The notes beneath the pieces were generated by a model. That model made no database searches, was not told the DNA's origin, and was given only the letters and a program-made list of their open reading frames with translations. The position numbers and the translations under genes were made by a program. A stretch of DNA of 64,000 bases from Calothrix brevissima NIES-22 (GTDB taxonomy: Bacteria > Cyanobacteriota > Cyanobacteriia > Cyanobacteriales > Nostocaceae): contig NZ_AP018207.1 in assembly GCF_002367995.1 (NCBI RefSeq), positions 8,223,366-8,287,365 on the forward strand, given 5' to 3'. Positions 1 to 9,776 of this stretch are shown piece after piece (positions within the stretch are counted from its first letter, which is position 1; every line of letters begins with the position of its first letter).

Positions 1-2323
1 ACGCGAACGGTGAGTAATTAGCCTTTACTAAATACTTCATAACAAGACGTTCTAAAGAACGAATTGATTGTTTTGGCTTCAATGTTTCGGTTACTATTTC
101 GTCTTTGATTGATTCAGGGCAATCTTTCCAGGCGTATCTTTCTAAGATCAAATCAAGGATTTGCCTTAAATATTTTGGTTCTTTAATTGGAAAGAAAGGA
201 ATCACAAAATCAATGCGATCAAGAAAAGCACGATCTAAAGGTGTTTTTCTTTGTACGTATTCAAGACGATTGTAACGATTTTTTAGATCGATATATCTCT
301 CAATTAATTCTCCGCCGTTATTCTGGAACAAATCTTTTTGTAACTGGCACTCATCGAACTGATTTTTTGCCGCATTTATTTCTGCAAGCAAAAAATTTTG
401 CATGGATATTTCAGTTTCGTCGATCGCACCTTGAATAATTAATTTTCGCAAAGATTCGTCACTGAATCGCTCTGCCAAAATTTCTCTGGATATATTCTCG
501 GCGGAGGAGGTCTTTTCATAAATTTCTTCTACTTGTTCTTGTCCTTGGTTGGTAGTCATAATGAAAATGACTTGCGAAAAATAAACAATCTTACCTTCTG
601 CATCTTTTCCCTCTCCTTCAAGAATACTAAGCAAGATGTCTTGTATAGAAGCATCAGCTCGATCAATCTCGTCTAGCAAAATAACGCAAGAGGGACGAGA
701 TCTAACCAAATCGTAAATAGTTTTAGTAGAACGATAACCAACATAACCCGGATCTGCCCCCATAAAACGAGTTCGGGCGCTTTCAGAAGAATATTCTGAC
801 ATATTGAAGATAAAAAAGGCTTCATCTCCCAAACCTAGATGAATTGCTAATTGCCTACCTAAATGAGTTTTACCAACTCCAGGGGGTCCGACAAAAAGAA
901 ATCTGCCACGGGGAGCTTTGCGAGGGGGACGTTTAGCCATTACTTGTAGGACTTTACAGACTTTCTCTACGGCTGCATCTTGGGCGATAACTTGCTTTTT
1001 GAGATTCAATTGTACTTTTTGATAAAATTCGTCTGGATCTTTCCCTAATATTTCAGTACTAATCGATTGTTCTTCAGCAACATGCTCCCACAAATCTGCA
1101 AAGAGAATTTTGTCTGAAGGTGGGTGTTTGAGATATATGCGGTTGATTGCTCTATTTAAAGTACTTTCAGCTAGATGCAGTGCAATTTCAGGGAAGAAAC
1201 GTCCAGGATATCTCTCTGAAGCGATGTTAATTAACAAAGAACAAAATTCCTCCTTGGAGGGGTCGAAATCGAGTCTCATTCCGGAGCGGGGAATCAATTG
1301 CTCCATTTTGTGAGAGACAATTTCTAAACTTACGGTAGGAGATAAAGGTGATAAAGTATAGCTTTTGATAGGCTCAAGTAAGCTTGAAGTTAAAGCTATC
1401 TCCGTGCGACATACCAATACAAAAGTACGTCCGCTAGTAGAAAAAATACCACCAAAGAGGCTAGTAAATATTTCGTGAACTGAAATGGTTGGATTTAGAA
1501 GTGCCTCAAAACTGTCAAATATAGGAATTACTTGAGGATTGGCTTGGAGATATTGATATAGGCGCGTCAGACGAGTTCGATTGTCTTCTTCTGAATAAAT
1601 AAAATCTTTTTGCTCAAATAAAATAAAACGAACGTTACTTAATAACTGATCGCCGGATCTTTGCCACCGCCCAAGAGAAACTTTAATTAATTCTCGTAAA
1701 AAAACAGATTTACCAACTCCTCGATATCCTTCTAATAAATAGTGCCGGCGTTGGCGAATTGCCAGAGATAGAAAACCACTATGTTTATCAATATCTGCCT
1801 GACGACCTAAAAATGGTAAATCGTTTTGTTCTCCCATCCATTCATAATCAATTAGCGTACCAAACCCCAAATCGGCAACTTTTAGATCTGAAAAATCAGG
1901 CATTAAAAAAAGAGTATCGACTCCTCGCGCTTTACAAATTTTGCGGCATAAATTTAAAAATTTATCGTCAAAATCTCCTTCTAAAAGCCAGTATATTACG
2001 TTATCTGTAAGCCTTTGTTGCTGGGAGCGACTGTTAGTAAAATTTTCATACTTGCTAATAGCATCTTCTAGCTTATAATTAACTAAAAATTGATTTTCTT
2101 GTGCATCTCCTCGAAAAATAGCATATTTTTTTATTTCTGATTCTATATCGCTAATAACTTTAGTAAGGAGGTCGTTATTATTACTGGATTTAGATTGGTA
2201 AAGATAATTTTGCTGAAAACAATAAATTAGTAAATGAGCTAAAGTACCAATTTCTCTAGGACTTTTTTGATTTGCTTGGTTAATGCTAGCTTGAAGAAGT
2301 TGACGAAATTTTTGTCTAGACAT
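1..2323 (-). CDS. Two-module P-loop/ClpB-like AAA+ ATPase, C-terminus cut by window edge
   Basis: An open frame runs from an ATG at 2323 to base 1 with no stop, so about 774 residues are visible and the C-terminus is missing. The first ~170 residues match no domain I know. A first P-loop (GYRGVGKS) lies near residue 198. A second module from about residue 450 is ClpB/Hsp100-like: Walker A GPPGVGKT near 477, Walker B VILLDEID near 547, and an arginine-finger/sensor segment LDRIDFVIPF near 700. This order is typical of the AAA_2 class that remodels or unfolds proteins. It is the last visible gene of a minus-strand operon, starting 28 bp after the preceding stop. I infer that it powers the machine encoded by this operon; substrate and process are unknown. 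No strong ribosome-binding site precedes the ATG, which suggests coupling to the gene before it. Confidence 0.85.
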   Translation of the reverse strand, partial: MSRQKFRQLLQASINQANQKSPREIGTLAHLLIYCFQQNYLYQSKSSNNNDLLTKVISDIESEIKKYAIFRGDAQENQFLVNYKLEDAISKYENFTNSRSQQQRLTDNVIYWLLEGDFDDKFLNLCRKICKARGVDTLFLMPDFSDLKVADLGFGTLIDYEWMGEQNDLPFLGRQADIDKHSGFLSLAIRQRRHYLLEGYRGVGKSVFLRELIKVSLGRWQRSGDQLLSNVRFILFEQKDFIYSEEDNRTRLTRLYQYLQANPQVIPIFDSFEALLNPTISVHEIFTSLFGGIFSTSGRTFVLVCRTEIALTSSLLEPIKSYTLSPLSPTVSLEIVSHKMEQLIPRSGMRLDFDPSKEEFCSLLINIASERYPGRFFPEIALHLAESTLNRAINRIYLKHPPSDKILFADLWEHVAEEQSISTEILGKDPDEFYQKVQLNLKKQVIAQDAAVEKVCKVLQVMAKRPPRKAPRGRFLFVGPPGVGKTHLGRQLAIHLGLGDEAFFIFNMSEYSSESARTRFMGADPGYVGYRSTKTIYDLVRSRPSCVILLDEIDRADASIQDILLSILEGEGKDAEGKIVYFSQVIFIMTTNQGQEQVEEIYEKTSSAENISREILAERFSDESLRKLIIQGAIDETEISMQNFLLAEINAAKNQFDECQLQKDLFQNNGGELIERYIDLKNRYNRLEYVQRKTPLDRAFLDRIDFVIPFFPIKEPKYLRQILDLILERYAWKDCPESIKDEIVTETLKPKQSIRSLERLVMKYLVKANYSPFA

Positions 2324-2351
2324 AGATAAATATAATTACTTGATAAAATTT

Positions 2352-4103
2352 TTATAAATAATTTTTTCTTGTAGGAATAGAAAAACTCATTTTTGGATAT
2401 TTCCAATCTACAACCTTGATTTTTAAACCTAGACAATCTTTGCTTCCAAGAAGCGATTTGTTGATCACAAATCCACTGTGTTTGATAAACTTTAAGGACA
2501 CATCCCAACGTTCATTAAAGATGCTTGAATGCCAATCATTCCACCAGCCAAAGTTATTGTCAAATTCTACTAATTCCTGTTCCCGAACACTATCAAAACA
2601 ATTAAACAATTCCCATAAAAAGTGATACGCTCCATAGTTAATTGAATTAATTGGATCTAAAAACCTATTATCTTGATTGGGGATAGCGATTAATATTGAG
2701 GATTCTGGTACAAAGTGAATTTTACTGAAATAATTCCAGAAATCGACATCATCAAATTTTACTAATTTATTATCTTGGCTTTTATTATCTTGGTTCGACC
2801 TATACCAAAAATTATTATAAGGGAATTTCTCTGAATATTCTTGAAATTCAGAATTTTTAAACAATTCTACGAGAAAACGGTATGGATTGTTTTTTTTTGG
2901 ATCGGATATATATAGAGGATGTCCCTTCAATAGAGAAGTTAAAGAAGGATTAGCATCTTCGGACAAATCCTCTACCTGAAAAGTGACTAAACCTCTACTA
3001 GAACGATAAAGGCGAGCCAATGAAGGTGGGGAAACTACATTAACTTGGCTCTGGGTGTTTATCTCTGGCGAGTTTACCCATTTTTTTAGCCAATAATCTG
3101 AAAACCAACGCTTATTTGATTTTGCATCTTGAGGGGATTTCCAACCAACAAGCGGTGTTTCTTGCTCTCGGGTTTCGTTCACATTTTCGTTCACATTTTG
3201 GTAAGCATAAAACTCACCCCCTAGTAAATCTAGAGTTAAAAAGGGTTTCCAAGGTTGAGGATATTGAGATCCTAAGAGGATATATTCAATCAGACTAAAA
3301 TTTTTATTGTTAGCTTTGCTTTGTTGACGTTCTTGGATTATTTGATTGAGTTTAATCAAAAAACTGATTCGTAAGTCATAACTTTCATCGATGTGGGGTT
3401 CGACTAATATTATAGATAATTGATCGAGAAATAAACTAAGTGCATTAAGATATTCATTCTTGTTGGCATTTTCGATGTTTTCTATATCATTTCCATCTAC
3501 ATCAAGGGTGAAAATTACTGGATTTAACCAACCTACAGCATGATACTTATTTTCGGAATCTTCTTTGATCTCCTCAAGGTTTATTATTTCTGGATTAACC
3601 CCCTCATCACTTTCCACTTGCTTAAAAAAAACTCCACTTACATCGCTTTTTTTGCTAAATAGAGAATCGGGAAATCCTAGTTCTTTTGGTTCAATAACTC
3701 GATAGCGATAGTTTACATCGTCACTAATGTTATGAAAATCTATAAGCTTTTTTTCTCGCAATGTAGGCAAATATAATAAATTATTCCTATTAGTGCTATT
3801 AAATGCTGTAAGATCTGCTAAATCTTTTACATAATATCTATTATCTCGTTCTTGGTGTTTCCAAATACAGACAGTAGAAAGGGTGGGAGAATTTGGATGC
3901 GTTAGTTCTAGAGAAAATTCAGATTCTACATTTTTTTTTTCCAAGGTTTTTAAGGTTTTTACTGCTTCTCTCAAAGGATCTGAATTAGCCCTTAATCTAG
4001 TAGAGAATGATTTTTCGTTATAAGTAGGAAAGAATTTTATCCATTCTTTGCGTCGGTTTAAATCTTGATAATTTGGTCGTGAAACAATTGTAAAAATTCT
4101 CAT
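2352..4103 (-). CDS. Uncharacterised 583-aa protein of the NTPase operon
   Basis: I do not recognise this family. The protein has 583 residues, no signal peptide, no membrane segment and no nucleotide-binding motif. It is rich in aromatic and acidic residues, with several WK/WN patches, which suggests a soluble globular or scaffold protein. The N-terminus (MRIFTIVSRP) is a clean start. It lies 143 bp downstream of the GTPase-like gene and 28 bp upstream of the ClpB-like gene, all on the minus strand, so it is probably co-transcribed and works with these two NTPases. It could be an adaptor or a structural subunit; nothing in the sequence decides this. Confidence 0.75.
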   Translation of the reverse strand: MRIFTIVSRPNYQDLNRRKEWIKFFPTYNEKSFSTRLRANSDPLREAVKTLKTLEKKNVESEFSLELTHPNSPTLSTVCIWKHQERDNRYYVKDLADLTAFNSTNRNNLLYLPTLREKKLIDFHNISDDVNYRYRVIEPKELGFPDSLFSKKSDVSGVFFKQVESDEGVNPEIINLEEIKEDSENKYHAVGWLNPVIFTLDVDGNDIENIENANKNEYLNALSLFLDQLSIILVEPHIDESYDLRISFLIKLNQIIQERQQSKANNKNFSLIEYILLGSQYPQPWKPFLTLDLLGGEFYAYQNVNENVNETREQETPLVGWKSPQDAKSNKRWFSDYWLKKWVNSPEINTQSQVNVVSPPSLARLYRSSRGLVTFQVEDLSEDANPSLTSLLKGHPLYISDPKKNNPYRFLVELFKNSEFQEYSEKFPYNNFWYRSNQDNKSQDNKLVKFDDVDFWNYFSKIHFVPESSILIAIPNQDNRFLDPINSINYGAYHFLWELFNCFDSVREQELVEFDNNFGWWNDWHSSIFNERWDVSLKFIKHSGFVINKSLLGSKDCLGLKIKVVDWKYPKMSFSIPTRKNYL

Positions 4104-4246
4104 ATCATATACATTACTCTAATAATAAAGTTGTTTACTTATGTACAAATGATGTTGTAAAAACTGAGAGAATTCTGTAACATCGATTAATTTTTAACAG
4201 AGCTTTATATTTTTTGTCAATTCGAATCGACACTGTGAACTTAAAA

Positions 4247-7200
4247 TTATTCTGTTCCGTGTGAGCATAATTGATTTTCTAATAATTTATTTATACTTCT
4301 GATAAAACGTTCCTTCCACTCATTAATTTCCTCTCTATTCATATCAATTAAGTTACGCCGAAAATCATATTCTTCAAATGAATTTTTTAACCAATTTAAA
4401 TCCTCAAACCACTTTGATTGCTTTAAGTATTTTACCCGTTCCTCTATAATCAGCATTTTACGCTGTTTTTCATAATCTTTTAAAAGATTATTGTACTCAT
4501 TGGCTCGCAAAACAATAAATTTTTGTATTATATCTTTTGATAAAGATTTAAACTGTTCATGATCATACTTAATCAGTTTTAAGATTTTTAATATTTCTGT
4601 ATAAATGTTGAAAACGGTTTTTAACTCTGTTGCTATTACTTCTCTGCTATTATTGATAGAGTTAGGATTGAATAACAACCATTTGTTGCTTAAAGTAATT
4701 TCTTCATACTCTTTCCTAATACTATCTAAATTCATACTTTCTGGTTTAGAAAGCTCATTATAAACATGACTAATTTTTCTAATTATTTCGTCTGGTTCTT
4801 CTTGGAATCTTTCTATACGAAAACCAAGTGATTCCGAAATTTTTAACAAATATTTTACCAAATACAAATAAGAAATATATTTCTTATATTCACCTAAACT
4901 GCCCTTATAAAAAATTTGCAATTCATGCCGATTTTTCAATAAAATTTCCACTAGACTAAGTAACAATTCTTGCTGTTTCTCCAATTTTTCAGCTAAATTT
5001 TTTAATATATCAATTTTAATATCGTCAAATTCTACCTGAATTTTATCAGAAGGCGGTTTCTGTCTCTTGACTAGAATAAACTGCGGATACTTTGGTTTAT
5101 TCGGATTTTTAGGTAAATAATTACTTAGCAGTTGACAATATTTTTTTGCTTGATTGAAATCAATCAAGTTGCATAATCTATCAAAAACTGTTTGTTCGCG
5201 ATCAGTTCCTTGAATTAAGTCCTGATCCAATTTGTCAAATAGTCCACGTTGGATTAGACACAGGGAACTTTTATTACTTAAAGTATCAGAAAATGAGAAT
5301 TTTTCTCTTATTGAAGACTTGAATACTTCATTTCTGTTAGCAATATCAATTAGTTGAAGCTGCTTAGGTAATTGTTCTATTATTATTTTAAGATGATCTT
5401 CAGAGATTCTTAATGGATCTCCTTTACCCCTATTATTATTGTAATTAGATATATTTTCCCATAAAACCTGTTTTATTTGCTCTGTTATTTGCTGGTATTC
5501 TTTATTTTCTATAAAGTTTTGGACAGATAGGGATGTTACTTCAAATTGCCAAATAGTATCATAATCTTTGGGATCAATAAATTCTAGTTCTCTTATATAA
5601 AAATATTCAGTTTGACTTGTTTTTATTGGAATACCAAGTTCTATCAAGGTTGCTTCCAGTGCGGTATCTAAAAAATCGCTATGATATTTCTTTTGTTTGG
5701 CGAAATCATCAAAAGCTGATTCAATTCCAGAATTAAAGGATAAAATATCTAATGTATTTATTTCCTTATCCTTAATACTTATAAGATTATTAAAATCATC
5801 CTTAAATTTTTGAAATTTCTGAGAATTTGGATCTGGTGTTTCATTTAATAGCTCGAAAACATCTATACCTTCACTATTTTTACTAAATTCAAGATTAGTT
5901 CTAATTTCTGCTGTGCTATAAAATCTATCGACTTGCTGAAAATCACGATTAAGTTTTGTTTGAAACTCACGTTGATAGTATCTTTTAAGATCTTCACAAG
6001 TAGCTTTGATGAGAAAATTACTCAGATCGCTCCATAACTCTTGCAAGTCAGTATAATGTTTGTTACCGTCAAACAAGGAACAAGTATATATAAAACTTAA
6101 GTTCGTAAAATTTTTATCCAATAAGCTATGAATTATTTTTTCTACTCTTTTGATATCTTGATTTAATTGATTACTAAATGCCAAATTAGCACAACAAGCT
6201 TTGGTTCGATTGACAATTTCTAAAATGCCAATTTGTTTGACTGCTTTTTGATAACGCAAAGAAAAGAAACTAAAGTTTTTACTGATCTCTATTTGAGCAT
6301 TTAAATGGCTATGGAACTCATTTAATAGTTGTTGATCACATTCTTGGGATTGTTGTATTTTTACTAACAATTGATCAGACTTGTTAAATATAAAATAAAT
6401 GGGAATATTTCGGTAACGTTCGTCTTTTTTGCCTAAGTCATCGAGTAGATTTACCAACAAATCATAATTTTTTAAGTTATCTTTTTCTTCTGTAGAAAAT
6501 ACTAAGATAATTGCAGAGGGTAAACGCCTGTCAAAATATCCTTGTAATGATTGCCATTTTGTACCAGTTATTTGTGTATCTTCTATTTCATAAAAAGTAA
6601 ATCGGCAAAGATTACGAACTTTTGACCGCATATAAATAAGATGATTTTCTCGTGCTTTTAGTTCTTTTCCTTCTTCCCATTTTTCTATATCTAGTCCACT
6701 CTCTTCTGAAGCATCAATATACTCGATCGATAAGGATAACTGTTCCTCAGACTGTTTACTAAAGTACTCCATAGCATGAAAAAAATATGATTTTCCTACA
6801 TCAGAAGCACCGATAGTATAAACAAAATTATCTGTTCCATAAGGTGAGGGTAACTTAATTGCTTCTGCTTGATCATACTGATAAAAATTAAATTCTAATT
6901 TTTCTTGTAAAAAGAATCTCATTAATGGTGAGTTTGCACCCCAATATCGCAAAAGTCGCTCTAGCAATTCCTCTCCAGCTTCTTGTTTCACCTGTTCAAT
7001 AAATTCTTCTTCTTTCAATGAATCAATCACTTTTTTAACAAAGTCTTTTAAGCTAATAAAAGCAAAATTATTTACAAATCTGTATAAATAGAGAAACGAA
7101 AGAGTAAATTCTCTTTGTAAATTACTACTTTCATCTTTACTAAAAACTTTGGTTAGGACGACAGAAGAATTATGTTCTTTTGCTTTACAAGAAATTACTT

Positions 7201-7756
7201 CTTCAGCTATTTGCAATAGACGCATTAAAGATTCTTTTTCTTCTTGAACAGATATAGATTTATTTGGATATAAATATACATAAAGATGAGACATTGAATA
7301 GAGCAACTTTCGCTCCAATTGAATTTCTTGCTCGTTCTCAATCCACATTAATTTTATTAAAAGCTCTTGTATATGTCCGCGCCAACGTTCGGGGGCTGTT
7401 ATTACTTCTGCATTTAATATCTCATCAAATTGGTTGTTTACTTGAGCTACAAAGTAGCGAAGAATATCTCTTTCTCTTTGATAATTTCCTGAAAATTTTT
7501 GTTCTCTTTCCTCGTATATATCCCACAAATCCAAGAAAAAACCTCTTGTAGCTTGTTGTCTGGCTCTGGCGAAAACTTGCCAAATATCATACAAATGATA
7601 CAACTCATTATTGTCAATGGCATAATCTAGGATTTCAATATATTTATTTCGTTGCCGATATTGTTCTTCAGGATTTTTTATAAACCCTTCATTTTTATCA
7701 ATATCAGAATTGATACTTTTAATTAAATCTTGGCATTCTTGAGAATTACTAAGCAT
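4247..7756 (-). CDS. Large GTPase-like P-loop protein (1169 aa) of the NTPase operon
   Basis: The N-terminal ~300 residues are helical and charged. A P-loop, GASDVGKS, follows at residues 316-323, and an NKSD motif at 458-461 fits the guanine-specificity (G4) motif of TRAFAC-type GTPases. Between them is a hydrophobic strand (AIILVFS) typical of the nucleotide-binding fold. A canonical DxxG is not evident; FYEIEDTQ sits near its expected place. The last ~650 residues look long, helical and coiled-coil prone, rich in K, E, N and L. No signal peptide or membrane helix is obvious. Pairing of a large GTPase-like protein with a ClpB-like AAA+ and accessory proteins resembles the layout of NTP-dependent conflict systems. 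It also loosely recalls the TssM plus ClpV arrangement of type VI secretion. Neither assignment is secure. Confidence 0.75.
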   Translation of the reverse strand: MLSNSQECQDLIKSINSDIDKNEGFIKNPEEQYRQRNKYIEILDYAIDNNELYHLYDIWQVFARARQQATRGFFLDLWDIYEEREQKFSGNYQRERDILRYFVAQVNNQFDEILNAEVITAPERWRGHIQELLIKLMWIENEQEIQLERKLLYSMSHLYVYLYPNKSISVQEEKESLMRLLQIAEEVISCKAKEHNSSVVLTKVFSKDESSNLQREFTLSFLYLYRFVNNFAFISLKDFVKKVIDSLKEEEFIEQVKQEAGEELLERLLRYWGANSPLMRFFLQEKLEFNFYQYDQAEAIKLPSPYGTDNFVYTIGASDVGKSYFFHAMEYFSKQSEEQLSLSIEYIDASEESGLDIEKWEEGKELKARENHLIYMRSKVRNLCRFTFYEIEDTQITGTKWQSLQGYFDRRLPSAIILVFSTEEKDNLKNYDLLVNLLDDLGKKDERYRNIPIYFIFNKSDQLLVKIQQSQECDQQLLNEFHSHLNAQIEISKNFSFFSLRYQKAVKQIGILEIVNRTKACCANLAFSNQLNQDIKRVEKIIHSLLDKNFTNLSFIYTCSLFDGNKHYTDLQELWSDLSNFLIKATCEDLKRYYQREFQTKLNRDFQQVDRFYSTAEIRTNLEFSKNSEGIDVFELLNETPDPNSQKFQKFKDDFNNLISIKDKEINTLDILSFNSGIESAFDDFAKQKKYHSDFLDTALEATLIELGIPIKTSQTEYFYIRELEFIDPKDYDTIWQFEVTSLSVQNFIENKEYQQITEQIKQVLWENISNYNNNRGKGDPLRISEDHLKIIIEQLPKQLQLIDIANRNEVFKSSIREKFSFSDTLSNKSSLCLIQRGLFDKLDQDLIQGTDREQTVFDRLCNLIDFNQAKKYCQLLSNYLPKNPNKPKYPQFILVKRQKPPSDKIQVEFDDIKIDILKNLAEKLEKQQELLLSLVEILLKNRHELQIFYKGSLGEYKKYISYLYLVKYLLKISESLGFRIERFQEEPDEIIRKISHVYNELSKPESMNLDSIRKEYEEITLSNKWLLFNPNSINNSREVIATELKTVFNIYTEILKILKLIKYDHEQFKSLSKDIIQKFIVLRANEYNNLLKDYEKQRKMLIIEERVKYLKQSKWFEDLNWLKNSFEEYDFRRNLIDMNREEINEWKERFIRSINKLLENQLCSHGTE

Positions 7757-7789
7757 AATTTATCACCATTATTAAAATTTTTATAAATT

Positions 7790-9070
7790 CTACTTTTTAA
7801 TTAGTTCTACTTGATTGATTATCTCTTTTGGAGCTGCTACAAACAAATAAGATTCAGTATTAAATGGGGGAAGTTCATATCGTTTGTTATTGGCGTTTTC
7901 TGACTGATATTTTTGTTTGATTTGTTTTAAAGGAGTCATATGGGTGCTTGTTAGGTCTTTTTCATTGGTAAAAATAAAAGCTACGTTAGTTGGATCTTTA
8001 TTGAATTCAATTACTAAAGTATGATTTTCTTTTGCCTTTGGTTGCAGTTCATATCGATATAACCATCGTTGGACATCGAATTCTTGAGGATAACCTTTAC
8101 TCTGAGAAATTCTTTGTCTCTTTATTTGCAATCTTTGAAATAAATGTTTATCTAAATCAAATAAGTAGGTAAGTTTTTCGATAAAATTTTGTTGTTGTTG
8201 ACCTGTTATGACTTCCATCTGCAAAAGCTCACTGATGGGTTCAAAAATTTCTGGTTCTGTCAAACTGCCATAATTTTCTGCTAGTTTATTCTCTAAAACG
8301 CGTCCCCGATAATTTCTATAAGATTCATCATATTGGTATCGTTTCCCTTCGTCATCGATTAATCTATAATAAAAACCTTTAGCAGACTTTAGAGTTAGTA
8401 AAGCGATATCGATAAATTCAGCTAAGTAGGTATTTTTAGAAAATAAGTTTAGTCTTTCAAGGCGATCTATATATTCACTACATTCAAGATTATTTTCTCC
8501 TGCGGCAATGATTAGCTGTTCTATATATTTATCTATATTTTTTTTCAAAGTTAAAACTGTTTTCCACAACTTGCTGGTAGCATTGAGTTGCAAAGCTGGG
8601 GGAGTTATTGAAAATTTTCGGTTACTATCATTACCAGTTACATATCCCAATTCGATCACAAAACATTCTGTTTCTTGATTCGATTCATTTTCACGAAAAT
8701 CCCATTTAAAATCAATTTTATAACCATCATCATTATAAGATTGTGAATCTTTTGCTAAATAGGCTACAGCAAATAAAGTTTTCCCTACTTTTTCTATTTT
8801 TTTCTGACTTTTAATAATGAATGGGTATCCTTGAGACGAAATAACAAACAGATTACTCACAAACAAGTTATCATTTTCCCAATCGAATTGATTCCACGAG
8901 TTAGAACTTGATATCAAATCAATTTCCGAAGGTGCAAAAAAACCAAAATTTTTTCCAGCGATGCAATTCCAACGAAAAAATTCTATTGAAAGTTGCGCTA
9001 GAGCATATAACTCTTGTTCGGAAAGAATGTGACCGTCTTCAAATTTGGGTACTTTAAAAGTCATAGCCAT
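7790..9070 (-). CDS. Uncharacterised 426-aa protein, first gene of the NTPase operon
   Basis: This is the promoter-proximal gene of the minus-strand operon and ends 33 bp before the GTPase-like gene. No catalytic motif is visible. The N-terminal ~130 residues (beginning MAMTFKVPKFEDGHILSEQE) alternate beta-type segments and short helices in a pattern that weakly recalls the shoulder domain of TssK, the type VI baseplate protein. I would not assign that family without a profile search. The middle, around residues 190-330, is helical, and the C-terminus is again beta-rich. Two ATGs two codons apart can serve as start; the first is used here. The likely role is a structural or adaptor subunit of the operon's machine. 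Confidence 0.7.
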   Translation of the reverse strand: MAMTFKVPKFEDGHILSEQELYALAQLSIEFFRWNCIAGKNFGFFAPSEIDLISSSNSWNQFDWENDNLFVSNLFVISSQGYPFIIKSQKKIEKVGKTLFAVAYLAKDSQSYNDDGYKIDFKWDFRENESNQETECFVIELGYVTGNDSNRKFSITPPALQLNATSKLWKTVLTLKKNIDKYIEQLIIAAGENNLECSEYIDRLERLNLFSKNTYLAEFIDIALLTLKSAKGFYYRLIDDEGKRYQYDESYRNYRGRVLENKLAENYGSLTEPEIFEPISELLQMEVITGQQQQNFIEKLTYLFDLDKHLFQRLQIKRQRISQSKGYPQEFDVQRWLYRYELQPKAKENHTLVIEFNKDPTNVAFIFTNEKDLTSTHMTPLKQIKQKYQSENANNKRYELPPFNTESYLFVAAPKEIINQVELIKK

Positions 9071-9383
9071 AGCATAGTTATTAGCTTATTAGGCGTTGAT
9101 GAATTGTTCAAAAATCCAATCGTCTAAACTCTTACTCTGTAGGACTCTGCAAGGGTCGCGTAAGACAAATTCATATTTTGAATCAGCAACACTGCTTATT
9201 AATCCATAACATTTGTATCTTGTTTTATTTGATTCTCAGTATGTTTTCACAATTCAAGCCTGATGCCCATATTATAAGGCAATGTGCAACTTGATAAGCC
9301 AGGTAGCAATTCCAAATCGCTTTGTTGCATAATTACTGGAGTTTAGACTAGTTCGCGGTGCGAAACCCAAAAGCCATGATATC
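9071..9383. other. Intergenic region upstream of the NTPase operon
   Basis: These 313 bp hold no convincing gene. They must contain the promoter of the leftward NTPase operon, and perhaps that of the rightward small gene. I found no copy of the two-part motif seen at the protease/CHAT genes and no clear palindromic operator. Confidence 0.4.
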
Positions 9384-9395
9384 GTGCAGCGCATC

Positions 9396-9776
9396 ATGGA
9401 ACGCACCCAAGTACCCAACAGCTACCAGTTGGGTGAAGTCTGCCAAATCTTAGCAAAGGACAATCCTGAACTCAGGGGCAAAGGCGGTTGCTGGGCGATT
9501 GTCACTCAAGTGAATGACTTCAGTTGCACCGTGAGGACTTGGGATGGAGAAGTGACGGTTGGACTTAAGCATCTGAAGTCTTACGAATACCTAGCGGAGG
9601 ATTGTCAGCAGGTGCAGGAGATATGCGAGCGTATTTCACGGGTATATTCTGGTGGGCTGGAGGAATCAGTGCAGAGGTTTTTGGAATCGTTGGGGAAGTT
9701 GAAGCGGGCTTATTTGACGGGGTTGGAGGAGAAGGTGTTGAGGGTGCTGGAGTCGGAAATTAATACAGAAAATTAA
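9396..9776 (+). CDS. Small hypothetical protein (about 126 aa)
   Basis: An ATG at 9396 (MERTQVPNSYQLGE) is a more natural start than the GTG at 9384 in the same frame. Residues about 12-55 form a small, probably beta-rich domain with the core GKGGCWAIVTQVNDFSCTV. The C-terminal half is an amphipathic helical region with two similar GLEE...LES units. I recognise similar short proteins as cyanobacterial hypotheticals but know no function. It overlaps by 4 bp, tail to tail, the end of a damaged caspase gene, so its arrival may have cut that gene's 3' end. It may itself be a fragment left by a mobile element. Confidence 0.5.
   Translation: MERTQVPNSYQLGEVCQILAKDNPELRGKGGCWAIVTQVNDFSCTVRTWDGEVTVGLKHLKSYEYLAEDCQQVQEICERISRVYSGGLEESVQRFLESLGKLKRAYLTGLEEKVLRVLESEINTEN

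Noticed and set aside
7790-9070. Type VI secretion TssK
   Set aside because: Only a loose pattern in the first ~130 residues fits, with no other baseplate or sheath genes visible, so the name is not used.
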